Assembly: GCA_944385435.1 (NCBI GenBank)
Contig: CALWXG010000011.1
Location: forward strand, 1 to 54,426
DNA length: 54,426 nt
Direction: 5' to 3'
From: an uncultured Oscillospiraceae bacterium
GTDB lineage: Bacteria; Bacillota; Clostridia; Oscillospirales; Oscillospiraceae
The notes beneath the pieces are model-generated. The model was not told the DNA's origin and searched no databases. It saw only the letters and a program-made list of their open reading frames with translations. Both the position numbers and the translations under genes were made by a program. How positions within the stretch are numbered: the stretch's first letter is position 1; the number at the start of each line of letters is the position of its first letter. Shown here one piece after another: positions 1-7,389 of the stretch.

Positions 1-52
1 CGCGGTACATCTTGCGCAGCATTTCCTGTTCTCTCGTCAAATGAAAGTCCAT
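1..52 (-). CDS. bcd: Butyryl-CoA dehydrogenase, N-terminal fragment (cut by window edge)
   Basis: Only the first 17 codons are in the window, reading MDFHLTREQEMLRKMYR, the usual opening of short-chain acyl-CoA dehydrogenases of the Bcd type. This FAD enzyme reduces crotonyl-CoA to butyryl-CoA, normally with electron-transfer flavoprotein as partner. An AGGAGG Shine-Dalgarno lies 7 nt before the ATG. It follows crt and hbd on the same strand, which supports the assignment, but a terminator at 103-139 separates it from hbd. The body of the gene and any etfBA genes lie outside the window. A different acyl-CoA dehydrogenase cannot be excluded from 17 residues. Confidence 0.75.
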   Translation of the reverse strand, partial: MDFHLTREQEMLRKMYR

Positions 53-93
53 GAAATCGTCCTCCTGTTCAGTATTATTGATATGTATGTATG

Positions 94-99
94 ATTATA
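94..99 (-). promoter_or_regulatory. Possible -10 box for bcd
   Basis: TATAAT on the minus strand sits just after the hbd terminator and about 40 nt before the bcd start. No good -35 is seen at 17 nt upstream (AAACCC), so this would be a weak or activated promoter. Confidence 0.3.
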
Positions 100-102
100 T
101 AT

Positions 103-139
103 AAAAACCCCGGGCTGGGTTTCTATTCCTCCGCCCGGG
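103..139 (-). terminator. Rho-independent terminator between hbd and bcd
   Basis: Read on the minus strand, CCCGGGC (133-139) pairs perfectly with GCCCGGG (109-115) across a 17-nt loop and is followed by a run of T. It would end or attenuate the crt-hbd transcript before bcd. Confidence 0.7.
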
Positions 140-187
140 ATTGAATAGATTGGCTGAGTTGTACAACGGCTTTGACTGCGCAGGATG

Positions 188-271
188 CAGCAGTAAGCCG
201 GCGCAGCCGCACACTCATGGATCGGCTAAACTGCCTCCCTCGTGTGCGACTGCACGCCGGCTTATCTGCTG
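188..271. repeat. Long imperfect palindrome downstream of hbd
   Basis: The left arm 188-203 is the reverse complement of 255-271 except for one extra base. The pairing continues inward: GCAGCCGCACAC on the left meets GTGTGCGACTGC on the right with one mismatch. The loop is about 27 nt. No T-run follows on either strand, so it is not a standard terminator. It could be an RNA processing structure or a small dispersed palindromic element. Confidence 0.6.
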
Positions 272-297
272 TTCACGACAGCTCAGACACTGTCTGC

Positions 298-1146
298 TTA
301 CTTATTGTAAACGAAGAAGCCCTCACCGGTCTTGCGGCCAAGCTTGCCGGCGCGCACCATCTTGCGCAGCAGCAGGCTGGCACGGTACTTGGGATCGTGG
401 GTCTCGCTGTACAGGGTGTCCATGATGGCCAGGCACACATCCAGGCCGATCAGATCGCCCAGAGCCAGGGGGCCCATGGGATGATTGGCGCCCAGCTTCA
501 TGGCGGTGTCAATGCCCTCAGCGCTGGCCACACCGGTGTACAGCAGGTCAACGGCCTCGTTGATCATGGGCACCAGGATCTTGTTCACCACAAAACCGGG
601 GGCCTCGTTGACCTCCACCGGCTCCTTGCCGATGTCCTTGGCCAGCTCGGTGACGGTGGCACAGGTCTCATCGGAGGTGTGGGCGCCGCGGATCACCTCC
701 ACCAGCTTCATCACGGTGGCGGGGTTGAAGAAGTGCATGCCGATGAACTTGTCGGCGCGCTGGGTGGCCGCAGCGATGGCGGTAATGGAGATGGAAGAGG
801 TGTTGGAAGCCAGGATGGTCTCGGGCTTGCAGATCTTGTCCAGATCCGCGAAGATGCTCTTCTTGATGTCCAGGTTCTCGATGGCGGCCTCCACCACCAG
901 ATCGGCGTCAGCAGCCAGGTTCAGATCCGTGGTAAAGGTCATCTTGCCCACGATGGCGGCCTTGCCGGCCTCATCCAGCTTGCCCTTGGAAACCTGCTTG
1001 TCCAGGGTCTTGTTCAGACGGGCTTCCGCCTTCTGGATGATCTCATCGTTGATGTCCCGTACCACAACATCATAGCCCTTCTTGGCAAAAACCTGAGCGA
1101 TGTCCAGGCCCATGGTGCCGGCGCCGATTACCATAATTTTTTTCAT
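298..1146 (-). CDS. hbd: 3-hydroxybutyryl-CoA dehydrogenase
   Basis: This 282-residue protein matches the standard Hbd length. It interconverts acetoacetyl-CoA and 3-hydroxybutyryl-CoA using NAD(P)H in the cytosolic butyrate pathway. The N-terminal Rossmann motif GAGTMG is at residues 7-12, followed by a C-terminal helical 3HCDH domain containing the family signature region near [12 protein letters not shown]. The ATG at 1146 is preceded by GAGGAGG at good spacing; a longer open frame upstream lacks family similarity and was not used. The gene lies 80 nt after crt, probably on the same transcript, and is followed by a long palindrome (188-271) and a terminator (103-139). Confidence 0.96.
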   Translation of the reverse strand: MKKIMVIGAGTMGLDIAQVFAKKGYDVVVRDINDEIIQKAEARLNKTLDKQVSKGKLDEAGKAAIVGKMTFTTDLNLAADADLVVEAAIENLDIKKSIFADLDKICKPETILASNTSSISITAIAAATQRADKFIGMHFFNPATVMKLVEVIRGAHTSDETCATVTELAKDIGKEPVEVNEAPGFVVNKILVPMINEAVDLLYTGVASAEGIDTAMKLGANHPMGPLALGDLIGLDVCLAIMDTLYSETHDPKYRASLLLRKMVRAGKLGRKTGEGFFVYNK

Positions 1147-1226
1147 GCTGAATTCCTCCTCAAAATGATACGCGACGATTTTATCACAAAAAATGGATGG
1201 GAACACAAAGAAATGATTCGGGAGAA

Positions 1227-2003
1227 TCACTTGTTCTGGAAGTGCTTCTCCTTGCGCTTCTCCAGGAACGCGCCCATGCCCTCGTCCTTGTCCTGGGTGC
1301 CGCAGGTGACGCCGAAGGCCTCCGCCTCGAAGGCGGCGCCGGTGGCAATGTCGGTCTGCATGCCCATGCGGATGCACCGCTTGGACTCAGCCACAGCAAT
1401 GGGGGCGTTGGCGCAGATGGCGTTGGCCAGCTCCAGAGCCTTGTCCATCAGCTCCTCGGGGGGATATACCTCGCTCACCAGGCCGATCTCCTTGGCCTCC
1501 TGAGCTCCGATGGTCTTGGCGGTGAGGATGAGCTCCATCGCCTTGGAAATGCCCACGATCCGGGGCAGCCGCTGGGTGCCGCCGAAGCCGGGGGTGATGC
1601 CCAGACCCACCTCGGGCTGGCCGAACTTGGCCTTCTCAGAGGCCAGACGAATGTCACAGGCCATAGACAGCTCGCAGCCGCCGCCCAGAGCAAAGCCGTT
1701 CACCGCTGCGATGACAGGCTTGGACAGGTTCTCCAGACGCAGGAAAATACCGCCGCCATGGACACCGAACTTCTTGCCGTCAATGGCGGAGAAGCCCTTC
1801 ATCTCACCGATGTCGGCGCCGGCCACGAAAGAGCGTCCCGCACCGGTGATGATGACCGCGTGAACATCGTCCGCCTGCTCTACCTTGGTGATGGCCTCAT
1901 CCAGGTCGCACAGCACCTGGGTGTTCAGGGCGTTCAGCGCCTCCTGCCGGTCAATGGTGAGGATTGCCACAGGTCCCTTTTGTTCAAACTTGACAAATGA
2001 CAT
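1227..2003 (-). CDS. crt: 3-hydroxybutyryl-CoA dehydratase (crotonase)
   Basis: The 258-residue enoyl-CoA hydratase/isomerase-family protein removes water from 3-hydroxybutyryl-CoA to give crotonyl-CoA. The oxyanion-hole region [15 protein letters not shown] and the segment [13 protein letters not shown] with catalytic-loop residues are intact. The start is the ATG at 2003 with AGGAGG 7 nt upstream. It is the first gene of a crt-hbd(-bcd) group; many clostridia use crt-bcd-etfBA-hbd, so the order here differs. A good sigma-A promoter and a Rex-like operator lie in the 420-nt region upstream, suggesting NADH/NAD-linked control. Confidence 0.95.
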   Translation of the reverse strand: MSFVKFEQKGPVAILTIDRQEALNALNTQVLCDLDEAITKVEQADDVHAVIITGAGRSFVAGADIGEMKGFSAIDGKKFGVHGGGIFLRLENLSKPVIAAVNGFALGGGCELSMACDIRLASEKAKFGQPEVGLGITPGFGGTQRLPRIVGISKAMELILTAKTIGAQEAKEIGLVSEVYPPEELMDKALELANAICANAPIAVAESKRCIRMGMQTDIATGAAFEAEAFGVTCGTQDKDEGMGAFLEKRKEKHFQNK

Positions 2004-2181
2004 GAATAGAACCTCCTTCTGTTTCTGGTCAGCAATGGGCCAGTCCGCTGACATACCAATACACTAACATACTTTCCGCCTGGAGAAAAGGAAAATGTGC
2101 ATTATTTTCGTTAAAAGAATCAGTCCCACCCGCTTTCACATTCAAAAAATTACAGAAATGGATTTACACGGGATTTTCTAC

Positions 2182-2199
2182 TTGTTATTTTTTTAACGA
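2182..2199. promoter_or_regulatory. Candidate Rex (redox repressor) operator
   Basis: TTGTTA-N6-TAACGA matches the clostridial Rex consensus TTGTTA-N6-TAACAA with one mismatch. It sits in the crt leader, about 35-50 nt after the predicted transcription start, and overlaps the -10 region of a weaker possible second promoter (TTGCAG at 2207-2212, AATAAC at 2184-2189). Rex is known to repress butyrate and alcohol genes in Clostridium. Confidence 0.5.
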
Positions 2200-2239
2200 A
2201 CCAGTCCTGCAAAAAAGCCAAACTACTTTGGCCATGCTC

Positions 2240-2268
2240 AGTATACTCCCGGCATCCCCGGATTGCAA
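2240..2268 (-). promoter_or_regulatory. Sigma-A promoter for crt-hbd
   Basis: TTGCAA (2263-2268), 17-nt spacer, TATACT (2240-2245) on the minus strand. The transcription start would be near 2233, giving a leader of about 230 nt. The same two hexamers and spacer occur before rimP. In the remaining gene-free stretch 2004-2423 only this promoter, the operator and the two hairpins listed separately were seen. Confidence 0.75.
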
Positions 2269-2340
2269 GAAATATTTAAGTGAAATTTTTAACGTTTTCC
2301 CCGGTGTTCCATTTCACTTTTTTGTCGTTTTTGACGTGAG

Positions 2341-2381
2341 CCCCGGACAGGCCAATTTTTCCAGGTTCAGTCTGTCCGGGG
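2341..2381. repeat. Perfect 10-bp inverted repeat
   Basis: CCCCGGACAG (2341-2350) and CTGTCCGGGG (2372-2381) form a perfect stem with a 21-nt loop. It follows the DUF554 terminator on the minus strand. There is no adjacent T-run, so it may be a back-up termination or RNA-stability hairpin. Confidence 0.5.
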
Positions 2382-2385
2382 AGAG

Positions 2386-2411
2386 AAAAAAACAGGGCCG
2401 CAGCGCGGCCC
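2386..2411 (-). terminator. Rho-independent terminator of the rimP-to-DUF554 operon
   Basis: On the minus strand GGGCCGC-GCT-GCGGCCC is followed by TG and a run of seven T, 12 nt after the DUF554 stop codon. This is a textbook intrinsic terminator and marks the end of the long operon. Confidence 0.85.
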
Positions 2412-2423
2412 CGCAGGTCATCT

Positions 2424-3131
2424 TCAGAACAGCCCGGCCAGCCAGTTGGCCGCGGGTATGTACACAATCGGCAGGAACATGGCAAGCAGCAGATTCCCCA
2501 CCTTGATTTTCACTTTGCCCAGATCCAGCATATTGATGGCAATGGCCACAATGAGAGTCCCCCCCACCGCGGTCATTTCCGTCACCACCGCATCGGGCAG
2601 ATAGGGTCCGATCCAACCGGCCAGAAGGGTAATCCCGCCCTGGTAGAGAAACAGGGGGATCACGGAGAAGGCCACGCCGATGCCCATGGTGGCGGCAAAG
2701 GAGATGGATGTGACGCCGTCGATCACGCCTTTGGAAATGATGATCTCATAGTTGTGGTTCAGCCCCGCCTCAATGGAGCCGGTGATGGCCATGGCGCCCA
2801 CGCAGAAGAGCAGGGCAGCATTCACAAAGCCTTCGGTGAACCGGCTGTTCCCCTCTTCTTTCACCACCCTCTTCCGGATCAGGTCGCCCGCACCTTCCAG
2901 GCGGCGCTCAATGTCCAGGGCGTTGCCCAGAATGGCGCCGATGACCATGCATACGATGACGCACAGCGTATCCTGGGTCCCCAGCATGTTGCTGATGCCG
3001 ATTCCCAGTACGCACAGGCCCAGGGCGTGGGTCAGGATGGACATCAGCCGCTCTGAAATCAGGTTCCGGAACAGCAGTCCCACCATACTCCCCACCAGCA
3101 CCAGGATCACGTTGATGATGGTTGCCAGCAT
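2424..3131 (-). CDS. DUF554 family membrane protein
   Basis: A 235-residue, very hydrophobic protein with about six predicted membrane segments (near residues 3-22, 35-50, 56-72, 105-125, 140-170, 180-230). It opens with MLATIINVILVLVGSMVG, the form seen in DUF554/YdfK proteins of Firmicutes. The function of this family is not established; it is usually called a possible transporter. It begins 15 nt after ribF and ends just before a strong terminator, so it is the last gene of the operon. No role in translation is evident; it may simply be carried there. Confidence 0.85.
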   Translation of the reverse strand: MLATIINVILVLVGSMVGLLFRNLISERLMSILTHALGLCVLGIGISNMLGTQDTLCVIVCMVIGAILGNALDIERRLEGAGDLIRKRVVKEEGNSRFTEGFVNAALLFCVGAMAITGSIEAGLNHNYEIIISKGVIDGVTSISFAATMGIGVAFSVIPLFLYQGGITLLAGWIGPYLPDAVVTEMTAVGGTLIVAIAINMLDLGKVKIKVGNLLLAMFLPIVYIPAANWLAGLF

Positions 3132-3146
3132 ACTCTCAGTCCTCCC

Positions 3147-4073
3147 TCAGGCCTGTCCTTCCGCTTCCAGCCGCGCAAAGTAGACCCGGGTCTGGTCGGC
3201 ATTGCGCAAAATCTCCGCTTTCAGCTCCTCAATCCCGGAAAACTTTTTCTCCGGGCGCAGTCTGGTGTAAAATTCAATCCGGATCTCCCGGCCGTACAGG
3301 TCGCCGTCGTAGTCCAGCATCCACGGCTCCACCGTCTCTTTCCCGTTCTCGTCCACCGTGGGTCGAACCCCCACATTGGTCACCGCCAGATAAGAGCGGT
3401 CTGCGGTGATCACCTTCGTCGCATACACGCCGAAGGCCGGGGAGAGGATTCCGTCCGGCAGCACCAGATTGGCGGTGGGAATGCCCAGCCTGCGACCAAG
3501 CTGTTTGCCGTGCACCACCGGTCCGGACAGCACATGGGGGTGTCCGAGAAACCGCCTTGCCCGGTCCATATCCCCCTTTTCGATCAGTCCGCGGATATAG
3601 GTGGAGGAGACGGTGATCCCGTCCAGCTCCACTTCCTTGACGATGTCGCACCCCAGCCCCAGGCGTCTGCACAGGCCCTCCAGCCGCTCCGGTGTCCCCT
3701 CTCCTCTGTATCCGAACCGGTGGTCATGGCCCACCACCACGTGGACGGCGTGGAACCTGCCCACCACAACCTGGATGATGAACTGATCCCAGGGCATCTC
3801 CATCATGGTTCGGTCAAAGGGCAGGGCGGTCACCTCCTGAATTCCGTAGCAGGTCTTCATCAGCTCCGCCCGGTCCTGCGCGGTATTGAGCAGCGGCGTC
3901 TTCTTTCCCGTCACCAGTTCCCTGGGCTGACGTGCAAATGTGAGGGCAGCCGGTATCGCGTCCAGCTGCGCCGCCCGTGCGGTCACCCGGCGCAGCAGCG
4001 CACCGTGGCCCAGGTGAACCCCGTCAAAAAAGCCCAGGGCAATGACTCTTTTGTTTCCCTCTTTGGTATTCAA
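3147..4073 (-). CDS. ribF: Bifunctional riboflavin kinase / FAD synthetase
   Basis: The 308-residue protein makes FMN from riboflavin and then FAD from FMN. The N-terminal nucleotidyltransferase domain (about 1-180) has GFFDGVHLGH at residues 14-23 and the segment HVVVGHDHRFG; the C-terminal flavokinase domain (about 185-300) has GRRLGIPTANL. The start appears to be TTG at 4073: the frame has no nearby ATG, and a purine-rich AGGTGTAGGGGA lies just upstream, inside the end of truB. truB stops 4 nt before this start, which suggests translational coupling. The position after truB is a common Firmicute arrangement. Confidence 0.93.
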   Translation of the reverse strand: MNTKEGNKRVIALGFFDGVHLGHGALLRRVTARAAQLDAIPAALTFARQPRELVTGKKTPLLNTAQDRAELMKTCYGIQEVTALPFDRTMMEMPWDQFIIQVVVGRFHAVHVVVGHDHRFGYRGEGTPERLEGLCRRLGLGCDIVKEVELDGITVSSTYIRGLIEKGDMDRARRFLGHPHVLSGPVVHGKQLGRRLGIPTANLVLPDGILSPAFGVYATKVITADRSYLAVTNVGVRPTVDENGKETVEPWMLDYDGDLYGREIRIEFYTRLRPEKKFSGIEELKAEILRNADQTRVYFARLEAEGQA

Positions 4074-4077
4074 TCCC

Positions 4078-4959
4078 CTACACCTCGAAAAAGCTCTTTA
4101 CTGTGGTCAGCTGCCCGTCCGCGCCCCGGCACACCGCCAGGAACTCCCCCGCCGGGCTGTACACCCGCCAGGTCCCCTCCCTGGGAAAGGTGAACGCCGT
4201 CCCGTTCCGGACCCGTTTCTCCTGGGCGGCGGTCAGCGTCAGGGCAGGCAGCTCCCGGAAGCAGCTGTCCACCGGCAGCAGCAGGCCGGCGGGATTTTCT
4301 GCCTGGAGGACCTGCTCCAGCTGCACCGCATCTGCCAGCGTGTAGCCCGCAGCCATGGTCCGCCGCAGGCTGCTCATGCATCCGCCGCAGCCCAGGGCCT
4401 GCCCGATGTCATGGCACAGGGTGCGCACATAGGTGCCCTTGGAACAGCGGACCCGCAGCACATAATCCGCCGGGCCGTCCTGTCCCTCCAGCGCAAGGGC
4501 GCGGATGGTCACCAGCCGGGGCTGGCGCTCCACTTCCCTGCCCTTCCTGGCCAGCTCATAGAGTTTCTTGCCATTGACCTTCACAGCGGAGTACATGGGA
4601 GGCAGCTGCCGGATCTCTCCCCGGAACAGCTCCAGCACCTGCTCCACCGCCTCCCGGGTGACCGACACCGGCCGGCTCTCCAGAACGCTTCCTGTGGTGT
4701 CCTGCGTGTCGGTGGTCAGCCCCAGGCGCAGCCCGGCCACGTATTCTTTTTCGCCTCCGGAGGCGTACTCCACCGCCCGGGTGGCCCGGCCCACAAAGAC
4801 CGGCAGAACGCCGGTGGCCATGGGATCCAGGGTGCCGGCGTGGCCCACCCTCCGCTCACGCAGCAGGCCCCGCAGTTTGGCACACACATCCATGGAGGTC
4901 CAGCCCTCCGGCTTGTCGATGATGAGTATTCCGCTTGGCACAGCCATTCCTCCCTGCAT
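4078..4959 (-). CDS. truB: tRNA pseudouridine-55 synthase
   Basis: The protein of up to 293 residues makes pseudouridine at position 55 in the T loop of tRNAs. The catalytic motif GHAGTLDPMATGVLPV contains the essential Asp, and a C-terminal PUA-like region follows. Two starts are possible: ATG at 4959 (AGGGG at short spacing) and ATG at 4947, where a GGGAGGA directly abuts the codon. The family usually begins close to GILIIDKP, so either fits. It lies between nrnA and ribF in the rimP operon, a common Firmicute order (rbfA-nrnA-truB-ribF). Confidence 0.95.
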   Translation of the reverse strand: MQGGMAVPSGILIIDKPEGWTSMDVCAKLRGLLRERRVGHAGTLDPMATGVLPVFVGRATRAVEYASGGEKEYVAGLRLGLTTDTQDTTGSVLESRPVSVTREAVEQVLELFRGEIRQLPPMYSAVKVNGKKLYELARKGREVERQPRLVTIRALALEGQDGPADYVLRVRCSKGTYVRTLCHDIGQALGCGGCMSSLRRTMAAGYTLADAVQLEQVLQAENPAGLLLPVDSCFRELPALTLTAAQEKRVRNGTAFTFPREGTWRVYSPAGEFLAVCRGADGQLTTVKSFFEV

Positions 4960-4989
4960 CAGGCCCCTGGGTCCGGCAATCCGGCGCCG

Positions 4990-5937
4990 TCAGGCCTGCA
5001 TCTGCGCGTCAATGGCGCCTACAATCGCCCGCTCTGCCTCCTCCACCGTGCCGTACACGGTGCAGCCGGCGGCGGCCTTGTGTCCGCCGCCTCCCAGCCG
5101 GGCGCAGGCGGCGCTGGCATCCAGCAGATCCGCAGCCGTGCGCAGGGAGATCTTACACTCTCCCGGCCTCAGCTCCCGGATGGTGGCGGAATGGCGCACT
5201 CCTTCGATCTGGCCCACAAAAGCCGCAATGTCCTCCGTATCATCCTCGGTGGCGTTGGCCCGGGCCATCATCTCCAAGGAGATGGGGGCCACCACCACCG
5301 CACCGTCGTGATACAGGGCCATATTCTGAAGGATCAGTCCCTCCAGACGCATCCGGGCCAGCGTTTTGGTGCGGAAATGCTTTTTGTTCAGCCGCTGATA
5401 GGGCGCACCCGCCTCCATGAGCGCCGCAGTCACCCGGTGGGTGTTGGCCGTCACATTGGAGTAGGCAAAACAGCCCGTGTCCGTGGACACCGCCACATAC
5501 AGGGGCGTGGCCGCCGCCGCGTTCAGCCCGCCCAGCTCTTCCGCCAGGGCGTACAGCAGCTCGCCGCAGGCCGCTTTGTCCGCCTCCACCCAGGTGTCCC
5601 TGGCGAAGAACTCCTGGGACGGATGGTGGTCGATGGCCAGGTGGATACGGCCCCTGTACTCCTCCGCGTTGGGGGGTAGCAGGTTCTCCGTGGCCACGTC
5701 CACGCTCACCACCGTGTCGGGCACATAGTCCGCCGGAGCCTCCCGTCCGTCCAGGTACTCCCGGAAGAGCCGGGTGGCGTCCAGGCTGGGCAGCAGCCAG
5801 GCGGTCTTGCCCAGCCCCCGCAGCAGCTCGAAGAGGGCGGCGGCGCAGCCGATGGTGTCCCCGTCCGGACGCTTGTGGGTGAGAATCAGATAATTGTCGC
5901 GCTCCCGCAGAAACCGGGCAACCTCCTGGCAGTTCAC
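4990..5937 (-). CDS. nrnA: DHH-family oligoribonuclease / pAp phosphatase
   Basis: The 315-residue protein has the DHH phosphoesterase motifs: RPDGDTIGCA near residue 25, VSVDVA near 85 and AIDHHPS near 110, then a DHHA1 domain with the GGGGHKAAAG motif near residue 290. NrnA degrades very short RNAs and removes the 3'-phosphate from pAp. It starts with GTG at 5937, whose last bases overlap the rbfA stop (GTGA overlap), so the two are translationally coupled. It keeps the usual position between rbfA and truB. Confidence 0.93.
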   Translation of the reverse strand: MNCQEVARFLRERDNYLILTHKRPDGDTIGCAAALFELLRGLGKTAWLLPSLDATRLFREYLDGREAPADYVPDTVVSVDVATENLLPPNAEEYRGRIHLAIDHHPSQEFFARDTWVEADKAACGELLYALAEELGGLNAAAATPLYVAVSTDTGCFAYSNVTANTHRVTAALMEAGAPYQRLNKKHFRTKTLARMRLEGLILQNMALYHDGAVVVAPISLEMMARANATEDDTEDIAAFVGQIEGVRHSATIRELRPGECKISLRTAADLLDASAACARLGGGGHKAAAGCTVYGTVEEAERAIVGAIDAQMQA

Positions 5938-6332
5938 AGCTCATCCTCCTCATCGTCCAGAATGATGTGGGCGTTGGCCGGATTGGCCGGCTTCACCACA
6001 CTGGGATCCCGGAGCATTTCCAGAATATGAGCCCCGTGGCTGATGGAGTCGTCCTCCTCAAAAACCAGCTCCGGCGTATAGCGCAGATTCAGCCGCCGGC
6101 CCAGCTCCCGCCGCAGATAGCCGGAAGCGGACTTCAAGCCCTTCACCACCTGGGCGGCGGAGGACTTGTCCAGCATGGACACGTGAACCTTCGCATAGCG
6201 CAGATCGGAGGTGGTCTCCACGGCGGTGACGGAGATCATCCCCGTCACTCTGGGGTCTTTTACTGTGGGAATCAGAGCAGCCAGCTCCCGCTGGATCTCC
6301 TCATTGATGCGCCCGATGCGATTGCTCGGCAT
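5934..6332 (-). CDS. rbfA: 30S ribosome-binding factor A
   Basis: A 132-residue protein of the normal RbfA size and pattern (NRIGRINEEIQRELAALI at the start, then VTAVETTSDLRYAKVHVS). RbfA binds the immature 30S subunit and helps 16S rRNA 5'-end maturation and cold growth. The C-terminus is acidic (DDEEDEL). The ATG at 6332 has GAAAGGAG upstream. It lies in the rimP-infB operon, but two extra genes separate it from infB, unlike the usual direct infB-rbfA order. Confidence 0.95.
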   Translation of the reverse strand: MPSNRIGRINEEIQRELAALIPTVKDPRVTGMISVTAVETTSDLRYAKVHVSMLDKSSAAQVVKGLKSASGYLRRELGRRLNLRYTPELVFEEDDSISHGAHILEMLRDPSVVKPANPANAHIILDDEEDEL

Positions 6333-6369
6333 AATTTTCTCTCCTTTCAGCGGGCGGCGAGCCGGCGGC

Positions 6370-6780
6370 TCACCGCTCCACCGTGATGCAGATGTTCCAT
6401 TCGTTCAGCAGGTTCACCGTCTCCAGGTCCAGGTCCTCCAGCCGGCCCCGGTACCGGGTCAGCCGGTCCTCCGGGTAACTGGGGACCCAGACGCTCCACA
6501 GCTCCGCCTGCTCCCCCGGAGACAAGTTCCGCTCCAGGTAGTCCCGCAAGACCTGGACATCCTCCGGCGCGGCCTCCAGGTCCAGCTCATAGCGGCAGGG
6601 CTTCATGGGCAGCCCCAGCTCGTCCACCGCCTGGCGGTAGTAGCTGTGGGGCCGGACGGCAAAGCCGCGTACCTCCATGGTCACAGTATACCCCTGATCG
6701 GCACTCGTCCTCTCCCGGCAGATCCCGGCATCGTACAAGGGCAGCGGCCGGTCCGCCGCCAGCAGGATCACATGGCTCAT
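6370..6780 (-). CDS. Conserved-looking protein of unknown function
   Basis: I do not recognise this 136-residue protein. It has no signal peptide or membrane segment. The first half contains beta-type segments (SHVILLAADRPLPLYD, GYTVTMEVRGFAV) and the second half is charged and helical, ending in NEWNICITVER. ATG at 6780 has a clear AAAGGAG. It lies 21 nt after a GNAT gene and 37 nt before rbfA, inside the translation operon, so it is certainly transcribed with these genes. Composition matches the neighbours, giving no sign of recent transfer. A link to RNA or ribosome work is only suggested by position. Confidence 0.75.
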   Translation of the reverse strand: MSHVILLAADRPLPLYDAGICRERTSADQGYTVTMEVRGFAVRPHSYYRQAVDELGLPMKPCRYELDLEAAPEDVQVLRDYLERNLSPGEQAELWSVWVPSYPEDRLTRYRGRLEDLDLETVNLLNEWNICITVER

Positions 6781-6801
6781 GGCGCGCTCCTTTCCCGCCG
6801 G

Positions 6802-7329
6802 TCACACCGGCCGGCCGAGTTCCAGCCGCACCTCTCGTCTCTCCACATCGGTCTGGGAGTACGCGGTGAGGTCGAATCCGATGAGGGCAAAGCCCATCTT
6901 CCGGTAAAAACAGATGGCAGGGTGGTTGCAGCTCTGGGTCTCCAGTACCAGGGCGCGGGCCCCGGCGGCCCGGGCCGCCTCCACCGCCTCTTTCATCAGG
7001 GCGGTGCCCACCCCGGCGCGGCGGCGGCCCTCCGCCACCCACAGGTTGCTCACCCGCATCCGGTTGTTCCATCCCTCATGGCTCAGCTCCAGGTAGCCAA
7101 CCTCCGTCTCCCCCTCCACCGCGGCAAAGAGCCGGGGGTTCTCCAGCCAGGGCTCCAGCAGCCGGTCGGTGAAGCACTTCTCCACCGGGGCGGGGAATTC
7201 CCTGCGCTCCAGGGCAAAGAACCAGCCGTCCTCCCGCTCCTGAAGGGCCACGTCATAATAATACTGCGTCCGGTAGCGGAACACCAGCTCTTTCCCCTGA
7301 TGGGAACTGCCCAGCTCTCTGAGTTCCAT
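6802..7329 (-). CDS. GNAT family N-acetyltransferase
   Basis: A 175-residue protein whose second half has the acetyl-CoA-binding pattern of GNAT enzymes: VSNLWVAEGRRRAGVGTALMKEA (residues about 95-118, with the RRxGxG/A signature) and the C-terminal FYRKMGFALIGFDL segment. The substrate is unknown. The ATG at 7329 was chosen because GAGGAG lies 8 nt upstream; the longer frame has no ribosome site. It sits between infB and rbfA where most Firmicutes have no gene, so an RimI-like or small-molecule substrate related to translation is possible but unproven. Confidence 0.85.
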   Translation of the reverse strand: MELRELGSSHQGKELVFRYRTQYYYDVALQEREDGWFFALERREFPAPVEKCFTDRLLEPWLENPRLFAAVEGETEVGYLELSHEGWNNRMRVSNLWVAEGRRRAGVGTALMKEAVEAARAAGARALVLETQSCNHPAICFYRKMGFALIGFDLTAYSQTDVERREVRLELGRPV

Positions 7330-7352
7330 ATCCCCGCTCCTCACATGGCAAT

Positions 7353-7376
7353 GGGGCGGGCGAAAACGCCCGCCCC
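7353..7376. repeat. GC-rich hairpin between infB and the GNAT gene
   Basis: GGGGCGGGCG-AAAA-CGCCCGCCCC is a perfect 10-bp stem with a 4-nt loop placed 14 nt after the infB stop. On the minus strand no T-run follows, so it may stabilise the infB mRNA end or act as a partial terminator that lowers downstream expression. Confidence 0.6.
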
Positions 7377-7389
7377 ACAAGGAAAACAA

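Noticed and set aside
7353-7376. Terminator after infB
   Set aside because: The stem is strong but no T-run follows on the minus strand, so it was listed as a hairpin only.
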